A stretch of DNA of 50,143 nt from Erwinia persicina NBRC 102418 (lineage in GTDB: Bacteria; Pseudomonadota; Gammaproteobacteria; Enterobacterales; Enterobacteriaceae): positions 1 through 50,143 of the forward strand of contig NZ_BCTN01000024.1 in the NCBI RefSeq assembly GCF_001571305.1, given 5' to 3'. Every line of letters begins with the position of its first letter. Within the stretch, counting starts at the first letter, position 1. The notes below the pieces were generated by a model that ran no database searches, was not told where the DNA came from, and saw only the letters and a list, made by a program, of their open reading frames with translations. Both the position numbers and the translations under genes were made by a program. This document shows positions 1 to 6,476 of the stretch, one piece after another.

Positions 1-4
1 AAGA

Positions 5-32
5 AACCTGCTTGAAAAAGCAGGTTTTTTTT
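5..32 (+). terminator. Intrinsic terminator of an upstream operon, probably tRNA-Pro
   Basis: Arms ACCTGCTT (6-13) and AAGCAGGT (18-25) form a perfect 8 bp stem followed by a run of T. In E. coli the argX-hisR-leuT-proM tRNA operon lies beside glmZ and hemY, and a near-copy of this hairpin follows a tRNA-Pro 3' fragment at 137-155. It is therefore most likely the terminator of a tRNA-Pro gene lying just outside the window. The hairpin is seen directly; the identity of the upstream gene is inferred. Confidence 0.8.
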
Positions 33-46
33 CGTCTGTACATAAA

Positions 47-155
47 GAGGATGAGAACCTCCGAAGGAGGTTTGAGCCGAGCGCAGCGAGACAACGTTGC
101 TTCAGCAACGGCCCGCAGGGCGGCTCGCAGAGCCGTAATCCTCTCTCGCCGACCA
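47..155 (+). repeat. tRNA-Pro-derived structured repeat with a 3' tRNA end fragment
   Basis: Bases 137-155 match the last 19 bases of the enteric tRNA-Pro (proM type), including the terminal CCA. Bases 47-65 resemble the reverse complement of the same tRNA's T arm. GAGGAT (47-52) can pair with ATCCTC (138-143) and close the unit. Inside are four perfect hairpins: AACCTCC/GGAGGTT (56-62/66-72), CGTTGC/GCAACG (95-100/105-110), GCCC/GGGC (111-114/118-121) and CGGCTC/GAGCCG (121-126/130-135). The last two share base 121, so they cannot both form fully. There is no anticodon arm or acceptor 5' strand, so this is not a working tRNA gene. Confidence 0.7.
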
Positions 156-160
156 GGCTA

Positions 161-189
161 AGAAACCTGCCTGAAAAGCAAGTTTTTTT
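161..189 (+). terminator. Decayed second copy of the tRNA operon terminator
   Basis: The sequence following the tRNA-Pro 3' fragment repeats the terminator at 1-32 with changes. ACCTGC (165-170) and GCAAGT (178-183) now form a stem with one mismatch, followed by seven T. The flanking CTGTAC is shared by both copies, so the duplication includes sequence on both sides of the hairpin. It may still act as a weak terminator. Confidence 0.6.
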
Positions 190-221
190 CGGCTGTACGG
201 GGCCTTTTGCGTATCTGAGCT

Positions 222-797
222 TTACATCCTTCTCATTATCCGTTGCTTCACATTTTGCACCTCAGCGCTGAGCGCTTCCCCCGGCGTTTGCAGCAGCAGT
301 TCAGACGTAATGACCTCCGCGCCGCAGAAATCGAAGATACCGTGATCAATCTGCGTTCTCATCGCGGCAAAGTAGCCGTGGCGGGCATAAGTACGCATGT
401 CCCCAGCACCCAGCGCTACCAGATGAACCTTCAGACGTTGTAATTTTTTTACCAGTCCTCCTTCACTATCTTCATATGCCCAGCCATGGGTAAATACCCG
501 GTCAATCCAGCCTTTGAGCTGGGCAGGCATTGACCACCAGTACACCGGATAAACCAGGATCAGCGTATCGGCACGATCTATCCTCGCCTGCTCTGCGACG
601 ATCTCCTGTGAAACCGGCCCCTGCTGACGGAAGGCCGCAATATCATTCTGCGTAAAACGCGGGTCGAAACCTTCCGCAGCCAGATCGGCAATGTCAACAT
701 CATTGCCTGCGGCCGTAATACCCTCTGCCAGCTGCCCGGCAATCTGGTGGGTCAATGACTGGCGGTCAGGATGAGAAACAACAATAAGTGTGTGCAT
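222..797 (-). CDS. NAD(P)H-dependent flavodoxin-fold oxidoreductase (quinone reductase-like)
   Basis: This 191-residue protein belongs to the NAD(P)H dehydrogenase (quinone)/flavodoxin-2 family. Members bind FMN or FAD and reduce quinones or other electrophiles by two-electron transfer. The N-terminal strand and phosphate loop (LIVVSHPDRQS) and the mid-protein YPVYWWSMPAQLKGWIDRV segment are typical of the family. The ATG at 797 is preferred over a TTG two codons upstream because GGAG lies at good distance and the protein then begins with the core strand. It is divergent from a TetR gene 80 bp away, an arrangement in which the regulator usually controls the enzyme. Substrate is not evident from sequence. 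Confidence 0.85.
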   Translation of the reverse strand: MHTLIVVSHPDRQSLTHQIAGQLAEGITAAGNDVDIADLAAEGFDPRFTQNDIAAFRQQGPVSQEIVAEQARIDRADTLILVYPVYWWSMPAQLKGWIDRVFTHGWAYEDSEGGLVKKLQRLKVHLVALGAGDMRTYARHGYFAAMRTQIDHGIFDFCGAEVITSELLLQTPGEALSAEVQNVKQRIMRRM

Positions 798-839
798 GGT
801 CAAGACTCCGGCTTGCGGGTTAGAGAGAGAAACGTTACG

Positions 840-854
840 CTAATATACTATTAG
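840..854. promoter_or_regulatory. Palindrome in the divergent promoter region; candidate TetR operator
   Basis: CTAATATACTATTAG is a perfect inverted repeat with 6-base arms around TAC. It lies between the divergent oxidoreductase and TetR genes, 23 bases before the TetR start. Position and symmetry suit an autoregulatory operator covering both promoters. No experimentally known consensus is matched. Confidence 0.5.
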
Positions 855-877
855 TAAGTTACCTTTGGTATATAAGC

Positions 878-1492
878 ATGTCAATCGACAACGACTCTTC
901 CCCGCTTCCCCGTCGGCGTTTGTCACGTGAAGCACGCTATCAGCAGCTTATTGATACCGCGTGGCAGCTCATTCACGATGAGGGAACGGAAGCATTAACC
1001 CTGGGCAGGCTGGCGGCACAGTCCGGTGTCACCAAACCGGTGGTCTACGATCATTTCGGCACGAGATCGGGACTGTTTGCGGTGTTATATCAGGAATTCG
1101 ATGCGCGGCAGAACGCCCTGTTTGATGCGGCCTTAGCAAAAAGTGAAGCGACGCTCTCAGCCAGAGCGGCGGTGATTGCTCAGTCTTTCGTGGAATGCGT
1201 GCAGCTTCAGGGACGGGAGATCCCCGGGATTATCGCTGCACTGATAGGTTCGCCAGAACTGGAGCAGATCAAACGGGCTTATGAAGTGGCGTTTATCGAG
1301 AAGTGCCGTGGAATATTGTCGCCTTTCAGTGAGGGCGGGGAGCTGACGAATGCCGGACTCTGGGCGATGCTGGGTGCAGCGGAGTCGTTATCCTATGCCG
1401 CCACGCGTGACGAAATTACCATCCGGCAGGCGCAGGACGAACTGTTTTCGGTGATTATGGCATTAGTTGAGCGCAGCAGGCGAAGATTATAG
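878..1492 (+). CDS. TetR/AcrR family transcriptional regulator
   Basis: This 204-residue protein has the TetR architecture. An N-terminal DNA-binding domain (about residues 15-65) carries the helix-turn-helix GRLAAQSGVTKPVVYDHF, followed by a variable helical ligand-binding and dimerisation domain. It probably represses the divergent oxidoreductase at 222-797 and itself, and is released by a small molecule that cannot be named from sequence. No clear Shine-Dalgarno is visible before ATG 878; the region is AT-rich, so the mRNA may have a very short leader. The start is supported by the divergent promoter spacing and the usual N-terminal length. Confidence 0.88.
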   Translation: MSIDNDSSPLPRRRLSREARYQQLIDTAWQLIHDEGTEALTLGRLAAQSGVTKPVVYDHFGTRSGLFAVLYQEFDARQNALFDAALAKSEATLSARAAVIAQSFVECVQLQGREIPGIIAALIGSPELEQIKRAYEVAFIEKCRGILSPFSEGGELTNAGLWAMLGAAESLSYAATRDEITIRQAQDELFSVIMALVERSRRRL

Positions 1493-1497
1493 CCAGA

Positions 1498-1515
1498 TGT
1501 CGTCATCTGGCGACA
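1498..1515. promoter_or_regulatory. GlrR (QseF) binding site, distal box upstream of glmZ
   Basis: TGTC-N10-GACA matches exactly the GlrR box known from the enteric glmY and glmZ promoters. It starts just after the TetR stop codon and about 200 bases upstream of the sigma-54 core. That distance suits a bacterial enhancer-binding protein acting through DNA looping. Confidence 0.7.
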
Positions 1516-1560
1516 CCCAATCCCTTGTTCAGTAATGATATTTTTTAATAATCATTAATC

Positions 1561-1578
1561 TGTCTCCATCAGGAGACG
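1561..1578. promoter_or_regulatory. Second GlrR-type box upstream of glmZ
   Basis: TGTC-N10-GACG differs from the GlrR consensus TGTC-N10-GACA only in the last base. It lies between the distal and proximal boxes of the glmZ control region. Confidence 0.6.
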
Positions 1579-1593
1579 GATCTTTTCCCTTGA

Positions 1594-1611
1594 TGTCGGG
1601 TTGAAGCAACA
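1594..1611. promoter_or_regulatory. Third GlrR-type box upstream of glmZ
   Basis: TGTC-N10-AACA has one mismatch to the GlrR consensus. It lies about 90 bases upstream of the sigma-54 core promoter. The AT-rich stretch that follows (about 1630-1680) could hold an IHF site, but no clear IHF consensus was recognised. Confidence 0.55.
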
Positions 1612-1699
1612 GTGATCTGCCTTGTGTGCTGATATTAAAAAAAGATTAATGGTATAAAAAATAGTGGGATAGCGTTAAATGCTCTGGTTTATTGGCGTT

Positions 1700-1716
1700 C
1701 TGGCATGCCTTATGCA
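1700..1716 (+). promoter_or_regulatory. Sigma-54 (-24/-12) promoter of glmZ
   Basis: CTGGCATGCCTTATGCA has the required GG-N10-GC spacing (GG at 1702-1703, GC at 1714-1715) and resembles the consensus TGGCAC-N5-TTGC. Its GC lies 12-13 bases before G1728, the conserved first base of GlmZ, which is the expected distance to a sigma-54 transcription start. Confidence 0.8.
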
Positions 1717-1727
1717 AGAATAACACT

Positions 1728-1930
1728 GTAGATGCTCATTCCACCTCTTATGTTTGCGCAAGCTTCATAAACCTGGGAATGACGCAGAGCCATTTTACGG
1801 TACCTGTTGTCCATCCAGCCAATATCGCCAACGCCTTATTGGATACCGGGCAATACGTTGAGTCAGGTACCACCCGGTTGTCTTAGCCGACCTGAAAATT
1901 TACACCTGTCTTATGGCAGGTGTTTTTTTT
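1728..1930 (+). ncRNA. glmZ: Small regulatory RNA GlmZ
   Basis: GlmZ base-pairs with the glmS mRNA with the help of Hfq and activates synthesis of glucosamine-6-phosphate synthase. RapZ directs its cleavage by RNase E, and the decoy RNA GlmY protects it. The 5' segment beginning GTAGATGCTCATTCC and the block GGAATGACGCAGAGCC match E. coli GlmZ, as recalled. The glmS-pairing region is conserved around ACGTTGAGT (about 1854-1862) and the following CACCC. The RNA ends at a perfect terminator, ACACCTG/CAGGTGT (1902-1908/1917-1923), with a run of T. The length of about 203 nt and the place next to hemY agree with the E. coli gene. Short open reading frames crossing it are not considered real. Confidence 0.93.
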
Positions 1931-1937
1931 TGCCCCG

Positions 1938-2062
1938 ATGCCCGTCATCTTTCGCGCCGCAGATGCGTTGGCTGCACGGGCTCACCCCGGTCACTGACTC
2001 ATGTCAGCTCCCGGGGATCCTCGCGCTTGCCGCCTTCCTGCAACACGAAATCTTTAGGGCAT
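1938..2062. repeat. MITE-like interspersed palindromic element, about 125 bp
   Basis: The ends 1938-1954 and 2046-2062 are imperfect 17 bp inverted repeats. The centre is a nested palindrome: CCCCGG (1985-1990) pairs with CCGGGG (2011-2016), and CTGAC (1994-1998) with GTCAG (2003-2007), around TCAT. It encodes nothing credible. It resembles the non-autonomous intergenic repeats common in Erwinia, Pantoea and related genomes; that likeness is from memory and was not searched. Confidence 0.65.
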
Positions 2063-2068
2063 CATAAG

Positions 2069-2099
2069 CGTCATCTTTCGCGCCGCAGATGCGTTGGCT
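2069..2099. repeat. Truncated second copy of the left end of the palindromic element
   Basis: These 31 bases are identical to 1943-1973, the left part of the element just upstream, 126 bases apart and in the same orientation. The copy stops abruptly before the central palindrome, so it is a partial tandem duplicate or the remains of a second insertion. Confidence 0.85.
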
Positions 2100-2116
2100 T
2101 CGTGAAAAGCAGGCAT

Positions 2117-2140
2117 AAAAAAACCGGGCACCAGGCCCGG
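2117..2140 (-). terminator. Terminator of the hemCDXY operon
   Basis: Read on the minus strand, CCGGGC/GCCCGG forms a 6 bp GC stem (2124-2129/2135-2140) followed by seven T. It lies about 20 bases after the hemY stop codon. Confidence 0.85.
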
Positions 2141-2160
2141 CTTTTACACAGGTTCAGGAT

Positions 2161-3351
2161 TCAGGGATTGTTTTTCAGCGTCAGCAGCAAACCATCACGT
2201 CGCATTGATGCGGCTTCTTCCGGCTTGTGCTGCCGATCCAGCGTATCTGCCAGCCAGGCGTAGTCAAAGGCATCCGGACGCTGCTGCAGCGCCGCACGGA
2301 AGGCTTCCGCTGCCTGCTCCCATTCACCATGCTGCATCAGCAGTTGCCCCAGAGTGCTGTGCAACAGTGGCGTTGCACCATGCTGTTTGATTTGCTGGCG
2401 CAATGCTTTTTCCAGCTGCTCCGGATTACCGGTTTTCAGACGGGGCATCAACAGTACCAGCCGTTCATCGTACTGGCGCTTCAGACCTTCCAGCACAATT
2501 TGCTGTGCGGTGTCGTGATCGTCGCAGACGATTAGATGATCCGCCATGGCCACCTGTAAAGCCGGTTCCTGTCGGGTTTTCCGGCTCTGATTTTGCCACC
2601 AGCGCTTCAGGCCGTCGCTACCCTGATCGGCCATCGCCTGGCTCATCAGACCCAGCCAGGCCTGCTGTTGCAAATCGAGGCGATGGGCGTCATCACCAAG
2701 CCTGATTTTTTCCATCGCAGGAAGAATATCCAGCAAGGCGCTCCACGCATGTGTACGCAGATAGGCCTGTTCTGCAAGGCGCAGGACTTCGGGGTGACGC
2801 GGTGCGATCTCCAGCAGACGATCGATACCGTGGCGTGCCGCATGATCCTCATTGCGGGCCAGCTGAATGCGCACGCGGGTGATCTCTACCGGAAGTGGAT
2901 CGCCCTTGTTTAGCTCAGACGCGCGCTCGAGGTGCTGATTGGCACGTATCTCATCACCACGCTGCTGTGCGGCTTCTGCGGCCAGCAGATAGTTAACGAC
3001 AGGCTGTTCAGCATGATCCGCATGGCGCGACAGCAGTTTCTCGACCTGCTGATAGTCACCTTCGGCCAGCTTGATAAGGGCGGCATTGGTCTGTTTGTGT
3101 GCGCTGCGGCGCTTACGACCGCTAAACCAGCCGCGAGTCCGTGCTCCGGTCCGGAAAAGGCGGCGAAGCAGCCACTCAATGGCCAGAATGACGATCAGGG
3201 CGAGCACCAGCATGATCACCATCGCCGTCACGCTGGTTTTAATATCCCAGTTATCGGTGCGGATCAGCACGTAACCCTGATGGCCTGCCATCATAGGGCC
3301 AAGGACAATACCCGCCATACACAGCAGAAACAGAAGAAGAACTTTAAGCAT
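2161..3351 (-). CDS. hemY: HemY, inner-membrane TPR protein of the haem operon
   Basis: HemY is encoded at the end of the hemCDXY operon. It is an inner-membrane protein thought to organise or support late haem biosynthesis and is not a protoporphyrinogen oxidase like Bacillus HemY. The 396-residue protein starts with two hydrophobic segments (about residues 3-20 and 40-62). A basic stretch follows, and then a helical C-terminal part with tetratricopeptide-type repeats, such as the segment around LLHSTLGQLLMQHGEWEQAA. Length equals that of E. coli HemY. GGGAGA precedes the ATG, which sits two bases after the hemX stop codon, so translation is likely coupled. Confidence 0.95.
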   Translation of the reverse strand: MLKVLLLFLLCMAGIVLGPMMAGHQGYVLIRTDNWDIKTSVTAMVIMLVLALIVILAIEWLLRRLFRTGARTRGWFSGRKRRSAHKQTNAALIKLAEGDYQQVEKLLSRHADHAEQPVVNYLLAAEAAQQRGDEIRANQHLERASELNKGDPLPVEITRVRIQLARNEDHAARHGIDRLLEIAPRHPEVLRLAEQAYLRTHAWSALLDILPAMEKIRLGDDAHRLDLQQQAWLGLMSQAMADQGSDGLKRWWQNQSRKTRQEPALQVAMADHLIVCDDHDTAQQIVLEGLKRQYDERLVLLMPRLKTGNPEQLEKALRQQIKQHGATPLLHSTLGQLLMQHGEWEQAAEAFRAALQQRPDAFDYAWLADTLDRQHKPEEAASMRRDGLLLTLKNNP

Positions 3352-3353
3352 TA

Positions 3354-4493
3354 TTATTCTCCCTGTTGCTGGGATGTGGCTGACGGTGCCGCTGGCTGGG
3401 CCAGCAGATTACGTACGCGAGTTTCCATCAGCTTATCCAGCAGCGGCTGACTCTGCAGTGCTTCGGGAACATCCATCGATACGCTCTGCTGGCTCAATTC
3501 GTCCAGCTGGCTGAGAAACGCTTTGGTACTGGCATCATTGCTGTCAAACCAGGCGCGTGTCCATGCGGAAACGGTATCGATAGACTGTTTATAAATTTCA
3601 TTCTGATGGCGGGGTACCGCCTGTGCGGCAATCAGCAGACGCGAACGGATATTTTCACGCAGGTAAATATCCTGATCGGGCGCCATCATTGGTTCTGCGG
3701 TGGCATCACGGCGACGGATAGTGATGAAATCGTCCATAAAGTTATGCCAGCTTTTCACCAGGTTCTGACGCCATTCCCGTAAAGAGGAAGAGAGCTCCCC
3801 GCTGTCGGAATCCATCGGCGCGTTGTCACTGTCGTTATCGGCAATACGCAAATTATCAACGTCGTTGGACAGCTGGTTCAGTTTCAGAATAATACCGTCA
3901 TAGTCGACCTGACTGAGCGCTGACAGCGTACTGATGTCCTGAGTCAGCGCCCTGCGGGCATCGATCAGGCTGGGATCGTTCATATCGGCCAGGCTGGCAT
4001 CCGCACTTTTCAACAAGGCGGCGGCGGTGGTCACATCCTGATCGCTCCACAGCTTACGACCGGCCATTTTCACCAGGTAATCAGCCTGCGCCAGCATCCA
4101 GGTTTGTGCGTCGCTGCCGGAAATGGTCGCGATTTTCTGCTTCAGTTCATCCAGCTGTTGACTCATCGCTGCCTGTTGCTGGCGAGCGGTTTCCAGCGCA
4201 GAGGTTTGCGTCGCCAGTTGCTTCACCAGGGACTGGTTGTCGCTGACTGCCGATTGCTGCAGATCCGAAAGCTGAGAGGCGAGGGCCTCACTGGCCGCAG
4301 CCTGTTGTTGTGCCTGATGTTTTCCATACATATAGAGGCCAGCACCCACGGCCAGCGCAATGGCGATTGCCACCACACCCAGTACCGTACCGCTATTCTT
4401 CGCTTTACGCGGCGGTTGTGGTTCACGAGTTGAGGTATCAACCACTGGGGTAGTCTCTTCAACCATGGCGGAGGAATCTTTGTGTTCCGTCAT
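3354..4493 (-). CDS. hemX: HemX, membrane-anchored haem operon protein
   Basis: HemX is encoded third in hemCDXY. It was once annotated as uroporphyrinogen-III C-methyltransferase, but it lacks the methyltransferase domain and probably has a structural role with HemY. The 379-residue protein has a short Pro/Thr-rich cytoplasmic N-terminus and one transmembrane helix (about residues 35-55). A coiled coil rich in Gln, Ala and Ser follows (about 60-125), then a conserved periplasmic helical domain. The Gln/Ala/Pro-rich C-terminus is low complexity. It starts 6 bases after the hemD stop codon. Confidence 0.93.
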   Translation of the reverse strand: MTEHKDSSAMVEETTPVVDTSTREPQPPRKAKNSGTVLGVVAIAIALAVGAGLYMYGKHQAQQQAAASEALASQLSDLQQSAVSDNQSLVKQLATQTSALETARQQQAAMSQQLDELKQKIATISGSDAQTWMLAQADYLVKMAGRKLWSDQDVTTAAALLKSADASLADMNDPSLIDARRALTQDISTLSALSQVDYDGIILKLNQLSNDVDNLRIADNDSDNAPMDSDSGELSSSLREWRQNLVKSWHNFMDDFITIRRRDATAEPMMAPDQDIYLRENIRSRLLIAAQAVPRHQNEIYKQSIDTVSAWTRAWFDSNDASTKAFLSQLDELSQQSVSMDVPEALQSQPLLDKLMETRVRNLLAQPAAPSATSQQQGE

Positions 4494-4499
4494 AATGGT

Positions 4500-5246
4500 T
4501 CATCCCATATTAAGTGCGCGTAGTAACGCATCATTATCGGCACCCCCGGCGACACAAATGTCCGCCCAGCCCAGGTTTCGGGCCAGAGTAGCCAAACGTT
4601 GACTGACGACAACCAGCCGACAGTGTAAGAGCCATTCATCCCGATCGACATCGGGGAACAGGCTGTAAAGCTGCTGCAGCATTTCGCCACTGGTGACAAC
4701 CAGAGTCTGTATACCGTAGTTACGCCAGCGCCGGCCTTCTTCCGCACCATGATAATTTTTTTCACAGCGCTGATAGCACTCGATAAACTCTACCTGAGCC
4801 CCCCGGGCAAGCATAGTTTCTGCCAGTAACTCCCGTCCACCGTTACCACGTAGAATAAGGGCACGTTTACCGGCGACGGACTGCAAAGCCGGTATCTGGA
4901 TCAGGATCTCACTGGTTTCCTGCTCGTGGGGCCACACGACGTCATGACCACTGACGGCGTGCAAAGCCAGCGCCGTGCTGCGACCTATAGCATAATAGTT
5001 CAGGCCATCGGGCCATGTCATACCGGCGTGAGATAACGCCGGGTGAGCATAGTGAATGGCATGCTGAGACAGGATAAAGACCAGGTCTCCTGCTCGCAGT
5101 GCGCCAAGTCGTTCGGGCAGGATGTCTAGCTGGGTTCCCGGTGTGAATTCAATCAACGGGAGCGCCCAAGCAACCTGTCCACGCGCGCACAGACGGCTAA
5201 CCAGCTCATCTGCAGCCGGTGATGGACGGGTTACCAGAATACTCAT
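4500..5246 (-). CDS. hemD: HemD, uroporphyrinogen-III synthase
   Basis: HemD cyclises hydroxymethylbilane and inverts ring D to give uroporphyrinogen III, the branch point to haem, sirohaem and cobalamin. The 248-residue protein begins [15 protein letters not shown] and has the two alpha/beta domains of the family. The domain-2 segment [18 protein letters not shown] lies near residue 170. Its ATG overlaps the end of hemC by 4 bases, so the two genes that act in sequence on an unstable intermediate are translationally coupled. Length matches enteric HemD (about 246). Confidence 0.96.
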   Translation of the reverse strand: MSILVTRPSPAADELVSRLCARGQVAWALPLIEFTPGTQLDILPERLGALRAGDLVFILSQHAIHYAHPALSHAGMTWPDGLNYYAIGRSTALALHAVSGHDVVWPHEQETSEILIQIPALQSVAGKRALILRGNGGRELLAETMLARGAQVEFIECYQRCEKNYHGAEEGRRWRNYGIQTLVVTSGEMLQQLYSLFPDVDRDEWLLHCRLVVVSQRLATLARNLGWADICVAGGADNDALLRALNMG

Positions 5247-6184
5247 GCGGGGGGATTCCCCTGATAAACGTCAGCCAGAATTTCACGTGCGCCGTTATCC
5301 AGTAACTCTTCAGCCAGCGAAATGCCCATTTTTTCAGCATCAGCACGCGGGCCGCGTCGTTCACCTTTCACCATCTGGCTGCCGTCCGGTGAACCCACCA
5401 GGCCACGTAACCAAAGCTGATCGCCTTCCAGCACGGCATAGCTGCCGATTGGCACCTGACATCCACCTTCCAGGCGGGTATTCATCGCCCGCTCTGCCCT
5501 TACGCGGCAGGCGGTGTCCTCATCGTTCAACGCCGCCAGTAATCCGATGACCCAATTGTCATCCAGGCGGCATTCAATGCCAACTGCGCCCTGTCCTACG
5601 GCAGGCAGCGACTCCTCTGCGGGCATAATCTGGCGGATACGTTCCCCAAGCCCCAGGCGCTTCAGTCCTGCAACGGCGAGAATAATGGCATCATATTCTC
5701 CCGCATCCAGTTTCCCTAAGCGGGTACCAACGTTACCGCGCAGCGATCGAATGATCAGGTCCGGTCGGCGGGCGCTGATCTGGCACTGGCGACGCAGGCT
5801 TGAAGTGCCGACAATGGCCCCCTGTGGCAGGGCATCTACTGACGCGTAATGAGGGGAGACAAACGCATCGTGCGGATCTTCGCGCTCACAAATGGTGACT
5901 AAGCCCAGCCCATGTGGGAAGGCAACCGGCACGTCTTTCATGGAGTGCACGGCAATATCGGCGCGGTCTGAGAGCATCGCCTGTTCCAGTTCTTTAACGA
6001 ACAGGCCTTTACCGCCCACCTTTGCCAGGGGCGTATCGAGGATCACATCACCTCGTGTCACCATGGGAACCAGTTCAACACGCAGGCCAGGATGACAGCT
6101 GATTAAACGCTGTTGTACATACTCCGCCTGCCATAAAGCCAGTGGACTTTGACGGGTGGCAATTCTTAAAATTTTGTCTAACAT
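5243..6184 (-). CDS. hemC: HemC, hydroxymethylbilane synthase (porphobilinogen deaminase)
   Basis: HemC joins four porphobilinogen molecules into hydroxymethylbilane. At 313 residues it is the same length as the E. coli enzyme. Cys242 in [12 protein letters not shown] carries the dipyrromethane cofactor, and the N-terminal [17 protein letters not shown] segment is diagnostic. Asp84 is expected in the [13 protein letters not shown] motif. It is the first gene of hemCDXY and diverges from cyaA, the arrangement seen throughout enteric bacteria. Confidence 0.98.
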   Translation of the reverse strand: MLDKILRIATRQSPLALWQAEYVQQRLISCHPGLRVELVPMVTRGDVILDTPLAKVGGKGLFVKELEQAMLSDRADIAVHSMKDVPVAFPHGLGLVTICEREDPHDAFVSPHYASVDALPQGAIVGTSSLRRQCQISARRPDLIIRSLRGNVGTRLGKLDAGEYDAIILAVAGLKRLGLGERIRQIMPAEESLPAVGQGAVGIECRLDDNWVIGLLAALNDEDTACRVRAERAMNTRLEGGCQVPIGSYAVLEGDQLWLRGLVGSPDGSQMVKGERRGPRADAEKMGISLAEELLDNGAREILADVYQGNPPA

Positions 6185-6339
6185 GCTTGATACCGTTTTG
6201 ATCGTTCACTGATTATCCTATCATTGAACCGGGAAGGCTGTCAGTTAAACGGCGGTACACGGACGTAATGCAGTGAGTTGGTCGTAAAATGTGCTAAACT
6301 GTTAACTGGCGCAACTTTCTTTACGGTCAATCTGCCAGG

Positions 6340-6355
6340 TGTTAGATTGATCACG
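6340..6355. promoter_or_regulatory. CRP site in the cyaA promoter region
   Basis: TGTTAGATTGATCACG is nearly identical to the CRP site that lets cAMP-CRP repress the main cyaA promoter in E. coli, which ends ATTGATCACGTTT (recalled). It matches TGTGA-N6-TCACA well in the right half and weakly in the left. It lies about 120 bases before the cyaA start codon in the 292 bp gap to hemC and could also affect the divergent hemC promoter. Confidence 0.8.
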
Positions 6356-6476
6356 TTTCCGGCAATAATCTGCACGACTATTTTTAAAGCAAGCGGCAGA
6401 GGCTGGATAGCGAACTTTTATATACCCTTATCAGTCACAGAAGGGTGTAGGCACTGGGATAATCAGGCGAGACGTC

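Noticed and set aside
47..155. Complete tRNA gene
   Set aside because: Only the last 19 bases and a reversed T arm match tRNA-Pro; there is no acceptor 5' strand, D arm or anticodon arm.
1692..2263. Several small plus-strand reading frames
   Set aside because: They cross GlmZ, its terminator and the palindromic repeat, have no ribosome-binding sites and no recognisable protein features.
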